From Cladophialophora immunda (Eukaryota > Ascomycota > Eurotiomycetes > Chaetothyriales > Herpotrichiellaceae): 64,000 bases of DNA. Positions within the stretch are counted from its first letter, which is position 1, and each line of letters opens with the position of its first letter. Positions 55,602-64,000 of the stretch are shown piece by piece. The position numbers and the translations under genes are program-made. The notes below the pieces were generated by a model that worked only from the letters and a program-made list of their open reading frames with translations, searched no databases and was not told the DNA's origin. The stretch lies in assembly GCF_000835495.1 (NCBI RefSeq), contig NW_015622541.1, forward strand, positions 7,440,001 to 7,504,000. Reading direction: 5' to 3'.

Positions 55602-57536
55602 ATGTGGCATCCAAACTTCCTTGGTGTTAAAAGCCTGCGGGGCGATGTGCTTGTCACAGCTTATATGGTTGTCTGCGGCATTGCGTTTATCATGTTCGGC
55701 TATGATCAAGCCGTGCTGGGGGCGCTGTCGGGCAATCCGTCATTCCTTGAACATATGGGTGTAATTGATTTCCACCTCACTAATTTACTACCCCGGCTGA
55801 TTGGAGAACAGACCACCGATCCTCTCATTATCGGATGCATCATCGCCATATTCTCTATTGGCGCCATCGTTGGAAGCATTGTCACACTGGTCTTCGGCTA
55901 CCGCCTCGGCCGGCGCTGGCTTATATGTAAGTGCAGAATATCGAAAGGAACATTGAAAGAGAGAAGGGTCCCTGCTCACATCATCCCATAGTTATTGGAT
56001 GCTGCTTGCTCATAATTGGTGCAGCCCTACAAGCCGCATCATTCAGCCTGGGGCAGATGATTGCTGGCCGGGTGGTCGCTGGCATAGGCGTGGGCTTCAT
56101 CAGCTGCACAATCCCTCTGTTGATCTCTGAGATTGCAAGGCCCAACAGGCGTGGCATTCTGATAGCTGCACTATTTACTCTCGCAGTGGTAAGCATTGTG
56201 TGCACACTTGAATGGACAGCTCGGTAATCCTGCGCAGATTGGCATCGTGATAGCCGACTGGATGATATTTGGGCTTCTCAAGCACACTACGAATCAGGAG
56301 CTCATATGGCGCTTTCCGGTCGCTTTCCAAGGCACCTTCGACATTTTCACTGCAGTACGTACCTAAATTGTCCTTGACAGGCTCCTCATGTGCCTGGAGA
56401 TGTGCTAAGTGCGATACAGCTTACGATCTTCTTACTCCCCGAATCGCCCAGATGGTTGTATGCTCAAGGTTACGACAAGGAGGCCACCAACATATTGGCA
56501 CGTGTGTACAACGCATCTGAACATTCGCAATTAGTGCAGGACACCTATGACGCTCTCAAAGCAGAGGTAGATGACGAGGAGAAACGCGAGGAAAAAGGCT
56601 TTGCTCTGTTTAAACAGTGCATCGGGGCAATGTTCTGGGATACGACCGATTTGAAGCTCGGAAGGCGGCTGCGCTTGTGCTTCTTCATTATGATGCTGCA
56701 GGAGATGAGTGGTCTCAACATCGTATGTCAATGTCTCCTGGAATGGCCCCACATATTGACGTTTTCAGATCGTGCCATATACGAATACCCTGTTCGGCAT
56801 TGACCTGAAATTTGACGCTCTGACGTCTATTATGGTCGCGTCCATCATTCAAGTGGCGTGGGCCATATTCACTACTTGTGGAATGTTCACAATCGAGCGC
56901 TGGGGGCGAAGACCTACGCTCATGATTGGTACTGTGATATGCACTGTTGGGTAAGTCCTTCTGCACCCTTAGGGGAAGTGTGTGGCAAACTCACTTTTCT
57001 CAGTATGACGGGTTTCACCATTTCAATCTCCATCGGCACCAAAGCGGCCGGATGGGCTGGCATGGTGATGTTGATCGTCTTCTTCTTCGGTTTCGCCTTC
57101 GGCATGCTTCCAATGAGCTGGCTCTATCCGTCCGAAATCCTGCCACTGCACATGCGCCACGTCGGCCTCGGCGTGGCGGGCATCACGACCTGGCTCTTTA
57201 CATTCTTGACGGTTTTTACGGGCCCGATATCGTTTGAGGCAACAGGGTACAAGATATTCATTCTCTACATCATCTTCAACGCCCTTGCTTTCCCATACGG
57301 TAAGTTTTTCCTCTATAAGAGCCCTCTAGAAGAGCAGGGACTATGCAGCGTGGTGTGGGCAAAATGCTGATTCCTTTACAGCGTATTTTCTGATGGAGGA
57401 GACGAAAGACAAGACGTTGGAGGAGATCAACCTCATGTTCAGCCCGATTGCTGCCGCCAGTATCCGTGCTGCACAGGTAGAAATTCCTGTTAGCGGCGAG
57501 AAGGAATTGGGAGGGCAAGTTATCGAGAAAGAGTAG
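55602..57536 (+). CDS. MFS transporter, sugar/quinate-type
   Basis: Plasma-membrane H+-coupled solute importer of about 524 residues. Seven exons, 55602-55926, 55992-56188, 56238-56354, 56420-56722, 56769-56950, 57004-57299 and 57382-57536, join in phase. Sugar-porter marks: FGYDQAVLGAL in TM1; RLGRRW after TM2; PESPRWL before the central loop; TIERWGRRP in the second half; and a C-terminal EETKDKTLEEI (PETKGxTLEE-like). Twelve hydrophobic spans are visible. Members carry sugars, polyols, quinate or other acids; the cluster context would fit uptake of an aromatic or acidic substrate, by inference. Divergent from the CoA-transferase gene and tail to tail with the kelch gene (84 bp). Confidence 0.9.
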
Positions 57537-57620
57537 CGGATCCGCTGCCTGACAGGTGTGTTGCGAGATGTTGGCAGTCAGCGTTGTTGAAGTCAGCTTG
57601 TAAGAGAGCTCTTCTCCCCT

Positions 57621-59135
57621 TCAGTTGACTGTAACAAACCACCCCTGAACAACTGCACGGCCTCCTTCTCCTCTCTTTACTCCCCAAATCACGAACACAT
57701 TCCCGCCCTGATCGCTCCAGACATCACTAGCAAATGAATGAAGGCCTGCTCCTTCCTGCCATGTTGCCGTGCTCTTCTCTTTGCTGTCCTTCCCCTCTCT
57801 CTTCTCCATGTCGTCTTCGTCAACACCAACTTCAGTCTCAATCTCGCACCTTGCCCAACGGAACTTCCCCGAACTCCACAACTCCATCCCTCGACTTGCC
57901 ACCGCGTCACGAATGGAGTCTTTCAAACTGGCTGCGGTGTTCTCCTTGGAAGGGATTTGGAAAGACCAAAAATCATTGAGCACGCCCGTCTTGAGTTCCC
58001 GGCCCATGAAATACAGCAGGTATTGCCTACCGGACCCGGTTGTTACGGGGAGGACATTGGCAGAGATGCGGGGAATGGGAAGGGATAATGCATCACCAGT
58101 GCCCGGGGTAGGTTTTGGACCTTCGGTTGCGCCATCCTGATGCGTGGCGTCTGTCCCGAACTCGATGACCTGCCATTTAACGGAATCGGCGCCCGAAAAG
58201 CGATCGCTATCTTCAACGTCCAGGAACATGACTCGTCCGAACCCGTCGCCCAGCCGCCATAGTCGGCCATCTATAAACGCCAATCTGCCTTCGTTGGCTA
58301 CTTCAGAAGGTCCAGGCGCTGGGATATCCGGCAGTCGGGTCCACACGCGCGTCCCAATGTCGAGTGCCCATGTGTCTCTCAGCGGGCTTTGATCTTCGTC
58401 ACTCAAGGCGCCGCCGTGGATGAAGATGGTGCCTTCGCCATGCGGTCTGATTCCTTCGCGAGGCCGGTTGGGTATTGGATGGGGAGACGAACATGCTGCA
58501 TGATTTGTTCGAGGGGATGGCATGCCGTCGGCACAACGGGAGATATCGACCTTGAGGAGCTCATATGTGCTGGTCAAGGTATCGAAGACGACGAAGTGGT
58601 TGGCGAAGTCTTCGGCAGGCACATCTGATGTGGCGTTGCCGCCCCAGATGTATAGCTTATCGCCAACAGCAACTGTCGAGTGTCCTGTCCTCCTGAGAAG
58701 ACATTGGGAGCGAGTGATGACTTCGGATTGAGCTGTCCCCGACTGTGGCGCAAGCGGGCGACCGGCGTCCTTGTACGTGGGGCTTATGACCTCGTAGTCG
58801 CAGGGCGATACATCACCTTCACCATCTGTAGAAGATGCAACCGGCAAGGTCAAGGCAAGGACGGCGTTGTCCCCTGGAGTCTGGTTCTTCTCAAGCCGCA
58901 GTGAAGCGGAAGAAAGGTTGGAGTCGGAATAGCCGCCAATTATATACGCCTTGCCCTTCACAATATTGAAGGTGTGCCCCGATCGAGCCAGTTGGTCACC
59001 AATTTCGACTGGCAAGGAGAGCTTGCGAAAGCCGAGATGTAATGGAGCAGTAGGTCGAGATACTGCGAACGCGCCTAGAGCCGCTCCCTCGAAGACCGTT
59101 TCCACGGCATATAAGCCTGCGGCGACTTCTGCCAT
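57621..59135 (-). CDS. Kelch-repeat beta-propeller protein
   Basis: Intronless, 504 residues. Kelch blades are visible by their GG-bearing strands: RSGHTFNIVKGKAYIIGGY (about 50-70), RTGHSTVAVGDKLYIWGGN (about 148-166), PRTNHAACSS...GTIFIHGGA (about 208-245), FIDGRLWRLGDGFG and the closing NVFVIWGVKRG. This is a predicted six-blade propeller for protein-protein contact. Fungal members are annotated only as kelch or galactose-oxidase-like propeller proteins. No signal peptide or oxidase residues are evident, so an enzyme role is unlikely. Its place inside the catabolic region may be incidental. Confidence 0.87.
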   Translation of the reverse strand: MAEVAAGLYAVETVFEGAALGAFAVSRPTAPLHLGFRKLSLPVEIGDQLARSGHTFNIVKGKAYIIGGYSDSNLSSASLRLEKNQTPGDNAVLALTLPVASSTDGEGDVSPCDYEVISPTYKDAGRPLAPQSGTAQSEVITRSQCLLRRTGHSTVAVGDKLYIWGGNATSDVPAEDFANHFVVFDTLTSTYELLKVDISRCADGMPSPRTNHAACSSPHPIPNRPREGIRPHGEGTIFIHGGALSDEDQSPLRDTWALDIGTRVWTRLPDIPAPGPSEVANEGRLAFIDGRLWRLGDGFGRVMFLDVEDSDRFSGADSVKWQVIEFGTDATHQDGATEGPKPTPGTGDALSLPIPRISANVLPVTTGSGRQYLLYFMGRELKTGVLNDFWSFQIPSKENTAASLKDSIRDAVASRGMELWSSGKFRWARCEIETEVGVDEDDMEKREGKDSKEKSTATWQEGAGLHSFASDVWSDQGGNVFVIWGVKRGEGGRAVVQGWFVTVN

Positions 59136-59933
59136 ATTTTTTAAGTGCTTGACAAGAATGGTATGTAGTGGACAGTCTGAACAAAGTCGACTGGGAAGCC
59201 CTCAATGTTTTGTCGTAGGTGCATCAGAGAGTGGCGATTTCTGAACCCCTTGGACCAATGTAACACATGATGTCACGACGCCAGCCTCGTTCAGCCTCAC
59301 TCCACCACGCTAGTGCTGCGGTCGTTGAGATATATACCACACCGTGTAGGGACATGTTGCGCCTGAGACAGTTGCCGTTTTACGTGCGCTTCAGGCGTTA
59401 CCTGATTGCGCCTAGTGCCAGGAGGTCTTGCGACATGGCAGGACTCAGGAGAGGTCTTCCTGGCACCTAGCATTTTGTATATAGACGATCAGACCTGGCC
59501 TGAGGGCAGGTACAGGCAGACAGACCAATCCATGACCTATTCACGATCCTGCCAATCCAACAGGACACAAGCAAAGCCATACTACTTTGAATCATCTTGA
59601 GATCAATCAATGAGTGACTAAGCTCTCTTATGACCTTATTCCGCCCTTGTCTGAGCACAGGGTGACCGAACGCAAGCCTCTTGAAGTATCAGACCCTCAA
59701 CTACTTAGATCCACAGTGTTGGGACTTCTATCTGAGAAGCTATTTCTGAAGCCCAGGTGTGCGAAATATTACACTTGTCTTACAGCATGATGCCAGCGAA
59801 CAAAAGACTGCTTCGGTGCAACTATGGGCAGTAGTGAGTAGAGAATGCCATTGATTTTGACCCATGAACTCGCTTATAGTCCAATAACGCGAGATCCTTG
59901 AAGCGTGTACTTAATTCGCTTCGACGATACGGT
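59136..59933. other. Intergenic region with a hairpin
   Basis: About 800 bp between the kelch gene and the dioxygenase 3' end. No coding sequence; contains the inverted repeat at 59412-59470. Confidence 0.55.
59412..59470. repeat. Inverted repeat, 12-13 bp arms
   Basis: CTAGTGCCAGGA at 59412-59423 and TCCTGGCACCTAG at 59458-59470 are reverse complements apart from one extra base. The 34-bp spacer could form a loop. No mobile-element features lie around it. Confidence 0.7.
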
Positions 59934-60512
59934 TTAATGCACCGGAAGTCCACGAGGGCCGATCTCGATCCGCTTCTTGATGGACGCGTGGTCCTCGCCG
60001 TCGTTCAGTCGTTTGATCAGGTCGCTGGGATCGAAATCGGTCCCGATCGGGTTCTCGTCGAACAGCGGCGACGCCATGAACGCACTCGACCCTTCTGAGG
60101 TGTCGAAGTTGTCGATCTGGATCTCGGTGCGGTTCCCGTCCGGGTCGTCGTAGTACATGCTCGTGGTGGGGCCGTGGTTGACGCACCAGACCGGTTCGAT
60201 TCCGTTGGCCTTGCGCTGGAGGTAGGCGACCGCGAAGTCCTCCAGGTTGTTGTAGGTGAAGGCCATGTGGTGCAGGCCCGTCCGTTTCGGGTCCTTGGGA
60301 GCCAGGGCGGGAACCTGGATGATGGCGATGCGGTGGTGCTCTTCGTCGTAGGTGAGGAAGCTGGCGAATTCGTTCTCATAGCTCGCGTGGGCGTTCAGGA
60401 ACTTCTTGTAGTGGTCCACCATCGGCTTGAGGTTGTTGGTCTGCAAGACGACGTGGGCGAAGTAGTTGGGCGACTTGACCGTCTTTCCCACGCTGGTGGG
60501 ATCAATAACCAT
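59934..60512 (-). CDS. Extradiol ring-cleavage dioxygenase, single-domain VOC family
   Basis: Intronless, 192 residues. Fe(II) extradiol dioxygenases open catechols next to the two hydroxyls (meta cleavage). Metal ligands visible: His20 (NYFAHVVLQ), His82 (GLHHMAFTY) and Glu130 (NRTEIQIDNFD). Residues 111-130 (start VNHGPTTSMYYDDPDG) match the extradiol signature [GNTIV]-x-H-x(5,7)-[LIVMF]-Y-x(2)-[DENTA]-P-x-[GP]-x(2,3)-E as I recall it, with His113 at the catalytic-base position. That separates it from plain glyoxalases. Only one module pair is present, unlike two-domain BphC, so it is a small type I enzyme. The tail (SDLIKRLNDGEDHASIKKR) is like other fungal and bacterial small members. Divergent from the FAH-family gene. 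Confidence 0.85.
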   Translation of the reverse strand: MVIDPTSVGKTVKSPNYFAHVVLQTNNLKPMVDHYKKFLNAHASYENEFASFLTYDEEHHRIAIIQVPALAPKDPKRTGLHHMAFTYNNLEDFAVAYLQRKANGIEPVWCVNHGPTTSMYYDDPDGNRTEIQIDNFDTSEGSSAFMASPLFDENPIGTDFDPSDLIKRLNDGEDHASIKKRIEIGPRGLPVH

Positions 60513-61003
60513 GATAGCAACGGTGTGTTTGGTTGCGGGCTGGTGGGTGGCGAAGAGGTAGAGTTACGAAATGAGCTGGGCGGCACTATTCAGGATTGTC
60601 AACCGAATATAGATATAGTTCTTCGACATTGTCGAGATCGCTTTCGAGTCGCATCCCCAGAGCCTGCTTTGGGACCCGCTCAGTATCCCGGGAGATGCGC
60701 TCTTCGGGGATTCGGAGTCGCGAAACCCCGGACGGATTCTATCACTCCAGCTTCGGGGAATCGTGGTGAAATGCATTCCAGGACCTCAACATAACAAGCT
60801 TAAGTGATATGCACAGCGGGAGATGAGCATAGTAGCTCCGGTGTGTGAGCAGCTAGGCCTTACAGGATTCCTAAGAGTTGATCTGGGTCGGGAAAAGCAA
60901 ATTAGTACAAGATCTTCTAGTTTCTGGCCACCGTGCTGCCGTAGTCATTCCAAAAGGACAGCTAGACAACCACCTCAAAGAAACGCTTCTTCAGTCCTCG
61001 CAA
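60513..61003. promoter_or_regulatory. Divergent promoter of dioxygenase and FAH-family genes with repeated motif
   Basis: This 491-bp region drives two divergently oriented catabolic genes. CTTCGGGGATTCG (60702-60714) and CTTCGGGGAATCG (60751-60763) are near-identical direct repeats 49 bp apart. CGAAACCCCGGA (60721-60732) is the imperfect inverse of the first, giving a palindrome-like TCGGGGATTCG-N6-CGAAACCCCGGA. This arrangement would suit a dimeric regulator such as a Zn2Cys6 protein; binding is not shown. Confidence 0.5.
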
Positions 61004-62032
61004 ATGGCTCGATTTGAGCGACTGGTGCGCTTCCGGGACCCCCAGGGACATGTTCAGCAGGGCGAAGCGGCCAAGATACCATGGGATTCGGAGCTGGTTG
61101 GGAAAGTAGTACCAATCTACAGTGGCACAGACCCTTGGGACGAAGACTTCCACTTGACCGAACAAACTGCAACAATATCTGAGGTGAATTCCAGCCTTCA
61201 CCTGTGTCGTGAACGGGCCTCATGTTTCTGGCAGGTTTTGTCTCCTTTGGCTTCCGTGCCTATGATTGATGGCATTGGGCTCAACTATCGAGAACATGCG
61301 AAGGAAGGAAACGTATGTGGCAAGATCCCTAGAACAATGCCAGCTCAAGATCTGATTTCGAGACTAACACTAAGATCCACCCTAGATGCCCATTCCTCCG
61401 TATCCTGTCGTGTTTGTGAAGTATCCTGGTCTGCTCTGGCCCCTGCTGACAATCCTTTGCCCTGACTCTAATCCATACATCCAGACGCGCTTGCGGGACC
61501 CTTCGAAGATATTCCCATCCATAAAGACGCCACCCTCCTTGACTACGAGGGAGAGCTCTGTGTGGTGATTGAGAAGGATGTCAAAGGCCTGTCCCCTGAC
61601 GATGACCCAATGGAGTACGTTCTGGGTTATACGGCTGGGAACGACGTGTCCTCTCGCTTTTGGCAACAGCCGAATCAAGGCGGTGGACAGCACGGCTACG
61701 CAAAGTCCTTTGATAAGTTCGCGCCGATAGGCCCTGTCCTGGTCTCACGGCGTGTCATCAAAGACCCTGGAAGTATGGTTCTCAAGACCTGGGTCAATGG
61801 TGATCTAAGACAAAACGGGAAGACGGACGACTTGATTTTCGATGTGCCGACGATAATCAGACACTTGGCTCGTGGGATGACCCTTCGAAAGGGCACAGTG
61901 ATCATGACGGGGACGCCCAGTGGTGTAGGCATTGTCCGAAACCCTCCGGCTCCTCTTCAAGACGGCGATGTCGTTGAGATCGAGATCTCCGAGATCGGGA
62001 GGATAAAGAACAAAATGGTGTTCATCAAATAG
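61004..62032 (+). CDS. Fumarylacetoacetate hydrolase (FAH) family protein
   Basis: About 282 residues from four exons: 61004-61183, 61235-61312, 61386-61428 and 61485-62032, all in phase. Exon 3 is only 43 nt and its donor is weak (GTCTGC). The FAH fold is complete: GIGLNYREHAKEGN, VVFVKYPDALAGPFEDIPI, metal-binding LLDYEGELCVVI, GYTAGNDVSSR, SFDKFAPIGPVLV and MTGTPSGVG. The superfamily includes fumarylpyruvate and acylpyruvate hydrolases and, in bacterial meta pathways, oxalocrotonate decarboxylase and oxopentenoate hydratase. Beside an extradiol dioxygenase it most likely acts on a ring-cleavage product, but which reaction is unclear. Mg2+-dependent by family. It is tail to tail with the flavin monooxygenase. 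Confidence 0.9.
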
Positions 62033-62328
62033 ATCGATGTGTCCGTGGTGTGAGCGAACGTTTTACACTTTGCTCTCGAAAACACATCCACTTATATAGC
62101 TGATAGTCCAGTAATTGGGTGACGATTGCACTCCTTGTTCCAAGAAATGAAGCATCACTCAGCGGGGTGGCTGTCGTGCAAAGCTGCTGTCGTGCAAAGC
62201 TGCTTTCGCCGTCACTGCCCTTATAAAACATTTAAAGAAGCGAGACGAACAAAACATTGAAAATCGAGATCAAACGCGGCATTCATTGCTAAGAGGACAA
62301 CAGGGATCATTCTGTAACTGTCTATCTA
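62033..62328. other. Convergent intergenic region with a tandem duplication
   Basis: About 300 bp between FAH-family gene and flavin monooxygenase 3' ends. It contains the 16-bp tandem repeat at 62170-62201 and no coding sequence. Confidence 0.6.
62170..62201. repeat. Perfect 16-bp tandem duplication
   Basis: Two exact head-to-tail copies of GCTGTCGTGCAAAGCT in a 3' intergenic region. Confidence 0.9.
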
Positions 62329-64000
62329 TCATTGAAACTGTCCCTTCTTGGCCAGTTTGTAATCCGGGTATTGCACGAAGAGCTCGTTCGTCCCTGAGTA
62401 AGGCTGGCGTTGCTTCTCCTTTTCTAGGTCCGTCTCCAAAGGCGGACCATTCTCCACGCTGCGAAGTCCAACTGCAACCTCTATGATGTACACAGCGTCG
62501 GCCTTGGTGCTGATTGAATCTCCTCTCCATGCAACGTGGCCATCCGGCCGCACGAGAACTAGGTCCTTCTGCCAGACTTTGCGCGCATGGTCTTCTCCTC
62601 GCAGCTCGAGGTGCTTGAGTGGGACCTTGTGTTCCTGTGCGCTCGCGATTAGGAACTTGGCGCCATAGTCGCCTTCGTCAGCGAAGTGGACAAGAGTGTA
62701 ATGCTTGCCGTAGAGGTCGAATATGGCTGTCCCATCTCGCAGAAAGATATGAGGAGCTCGCAGTCCCGGCCAGGTCGACGGGACATACCTCCTGGGATCG
62801 AACTTTGGCTCCGTGGCAGGATCTTCGGGAATGATTACCTTGGAGTGGTAGAGGTATCCGAACTCAACCCCGACGTCGAGGTTCTCGCCGTCGTGGGTCT
62901 GATAGTGCTCGTGAATCTTCCTTCGGATCTCCTCGCCCTTCTCTGAGTCTTCGTCCAGGTGTTCGGGCCCGTTGTTCGCCAGCATCTCGTTCATCTTGAG
63001 ATGCACGTTCAGGTGGTAGCCCGCGCGCTCGACACTCATCAGGGCGACTTCTCGTCTTTCCTGCTGATAGGAATCCAGGAGATGAATGCCTCCATAGCCG
63101 TGGATCGCCCCTTCCAGCTTGGTTGCGAGCGTAAAAGCATCTCCCAGCCCCATGTTCATCCCGTAACCCCCCGTGGGAATGTTCTGATGCGCGGCGTCTC
63201 CGGCGAGGAAAAGACGACGCTTCGGGCCCATGTATTGCGTCGCCACTACAAGGTTAGGTCGATAGGTGGAACGAACCAGTATTTTGTCGACGTCAATCCA
63301 CACCGGCTCTCCATTGCCGCTCGAAATCCGGGAAATGGCTTCTTCTGGAGTCACATGGTCTGTATCCACGCCCACGGGATAGTGGGAATGGATGGTCCAG
63401 GTGTCGTTCTCGTCTTGGGATATGAAGGCCCCGATAAACCCATCTTTTGAAATGACATAATTATGCCAGAATACGCCGTGGCTATGCAGCGCCTTGGTGT
63501 CATTCGACGTAAAGTGCACGAGAATGGAGTACCCTGCCCTGTCCTGCGGTCAGTCTGCGTGTCATTATGCTCTCGGACACGAGTCTCCTATACTCACGAG
63601 GGTCCTCCCACGAGCGGAATCCCAAGCGCTCGACGGACTCTGCTGGATCCGCCGTCACATCCGACTCCATATTTGGCTTTGAATCTGTGCAGCTTTCCGT
63701 CCTTGTTTGTGGCGGTCGCTTCAATTCCTTCGTCGGTTTCTCGGGCGCTTTCCACCTTCCACCCGAAGCGGAGGTCAACCAAAGGATCCTTGTCGTTGAT
63801 ATCTCTCAGCCAGGCTTCGAAGATGATTTGTGATAGCCTCAGCCATGGCTCCAGAGGTTGTTCTCCGTCATTCTGCTCCCGTATTCTCTGTCGCCATTCG
63901 TCGACAGTGCCGAATTCCCACGCCGTCAGCAGTTTACCAGTGAGGCCAGTTGTGAAAGTACTGCGATATGGTATATTTGAAGGCACACCTACCGACAACA
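62329..64000 (-). CDS. FAD-dependent aromatic monooxygenase (phenol hydroxylase-like), partial
   Basis: The N-terminus lies beyond the right edge. Visible exons are 64000-63598 and 63538-62329, joined by a 59-bp intron (GGPS-AGYSILVHF). The second FAD-site (DG) motif is GCDGGSSRVRRALGIP and the GD motif is LFLAGDAAHQNIPTGGYG, both intact. The C-terminal 180 residues form the thioredoxin-like dimerisation domain of phenol hydroxylase and related enzymes (IFDLYGKHYTLVHFAD). Such enzymes add OH next to an existing phenolic OH, making the catechol that an extradiol dioxygenase opens. The first GxGxxG Rossmann motif should lie beyond 64000. Substrate is unknown; the cluster fit is inferred. Confidence 0.9.

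Noticed and set aside
59412..59470. Inverted repeat as a transposon terminal repeat
   Set aside because: The arms are 34 bp apart with no coding sequence or target-site duplication between or around them.

Overview
This is a 64 kb stretch of a filamentous ascomycete (Pezizomycotina) chromosome. Most genes are split by short introns of about 47-120 bp with GT-AG ends and phase-consistent junctions. The gene set (Npl4, Drs1, Ppe1, a DIP2/Cmr2-type double AMP-binding protein, class I cAMP phosphodiesterase, DUF2417 and DUF202 proteins, Zn2Cys6 regulators) is that of a mould. The mix of conserved genes with a P450/flavoprotein/dioxygenase catabolic region would suit a black yeast (Chaetothyriales), but that placement is inference only. 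No rRNA, tRNA, CRISPR array or clear transposon was seen.

Left part (about 0.3-37 kb) is mainly conserved cellular machinery: an SLC25 mitochondrial carrier (342-1821), an Old Yellow Enzyme-type flavin oxidoreductase (4444-5926), a DUF202 membrane protein, an Arg/Asp-rich nuclear protein, a cAMP phosphodiesterase (8747-12071), Npl4, a DUF2417 membrane protein, protein phosphatase methylesterase Ppe1, the DEAD-box helicase Drs1, adenine phosphoribosyltransferase, a 2005-residue Cmr2/DIP2-like protein and a zinc alcohol dehydrogenase. Intergenic regions here are long (up to 2.8 kb) and hold low-complexity tracts, including a GGGCC array with near 10-bp phasing near 13 kb.

Right part (about 38-64 kb) looks like an accessory gene cluster for breakdown of an aromatic compound. 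It contains a seven-exon cytochrome P450 (with a GC-AG intron and an apparent one-base frame break), a DHDPS-family pyruvate aldolase, a lipocalin-like protein, two divergently transcribed Zn2Cys6 transcription factors, a short-chain dehydrogenase, a class III CoA-transferase-like protein, an MFS sugar/acid-type transporter, a kelch protein, a single-domain extradiol ring-cleavage dioxygenase, a fumarylacetoacetate-hydrolase-family enzyme and a phenol-hydroxylase-like flavin monooxygenase that runs off the right end.

Taken together, flavoprotein hydroxylase, extradiol dioxygenase, FAH-family enzyme and pyruvate aldolase can be arranged as a meta-cleavage route. That logic is well known in bacteria and unusual in fungi. 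P450 and SDR could act upstream, the MFS protein could import the substrate and the Zn2Cys6 proteins could control expression. The dioxygenase and the FAH gene share a 491-bp divergent promoter with repeated TTCGGGGAWTCG motifs. The pathway order and substrate are inferred, not shown by the sequence.
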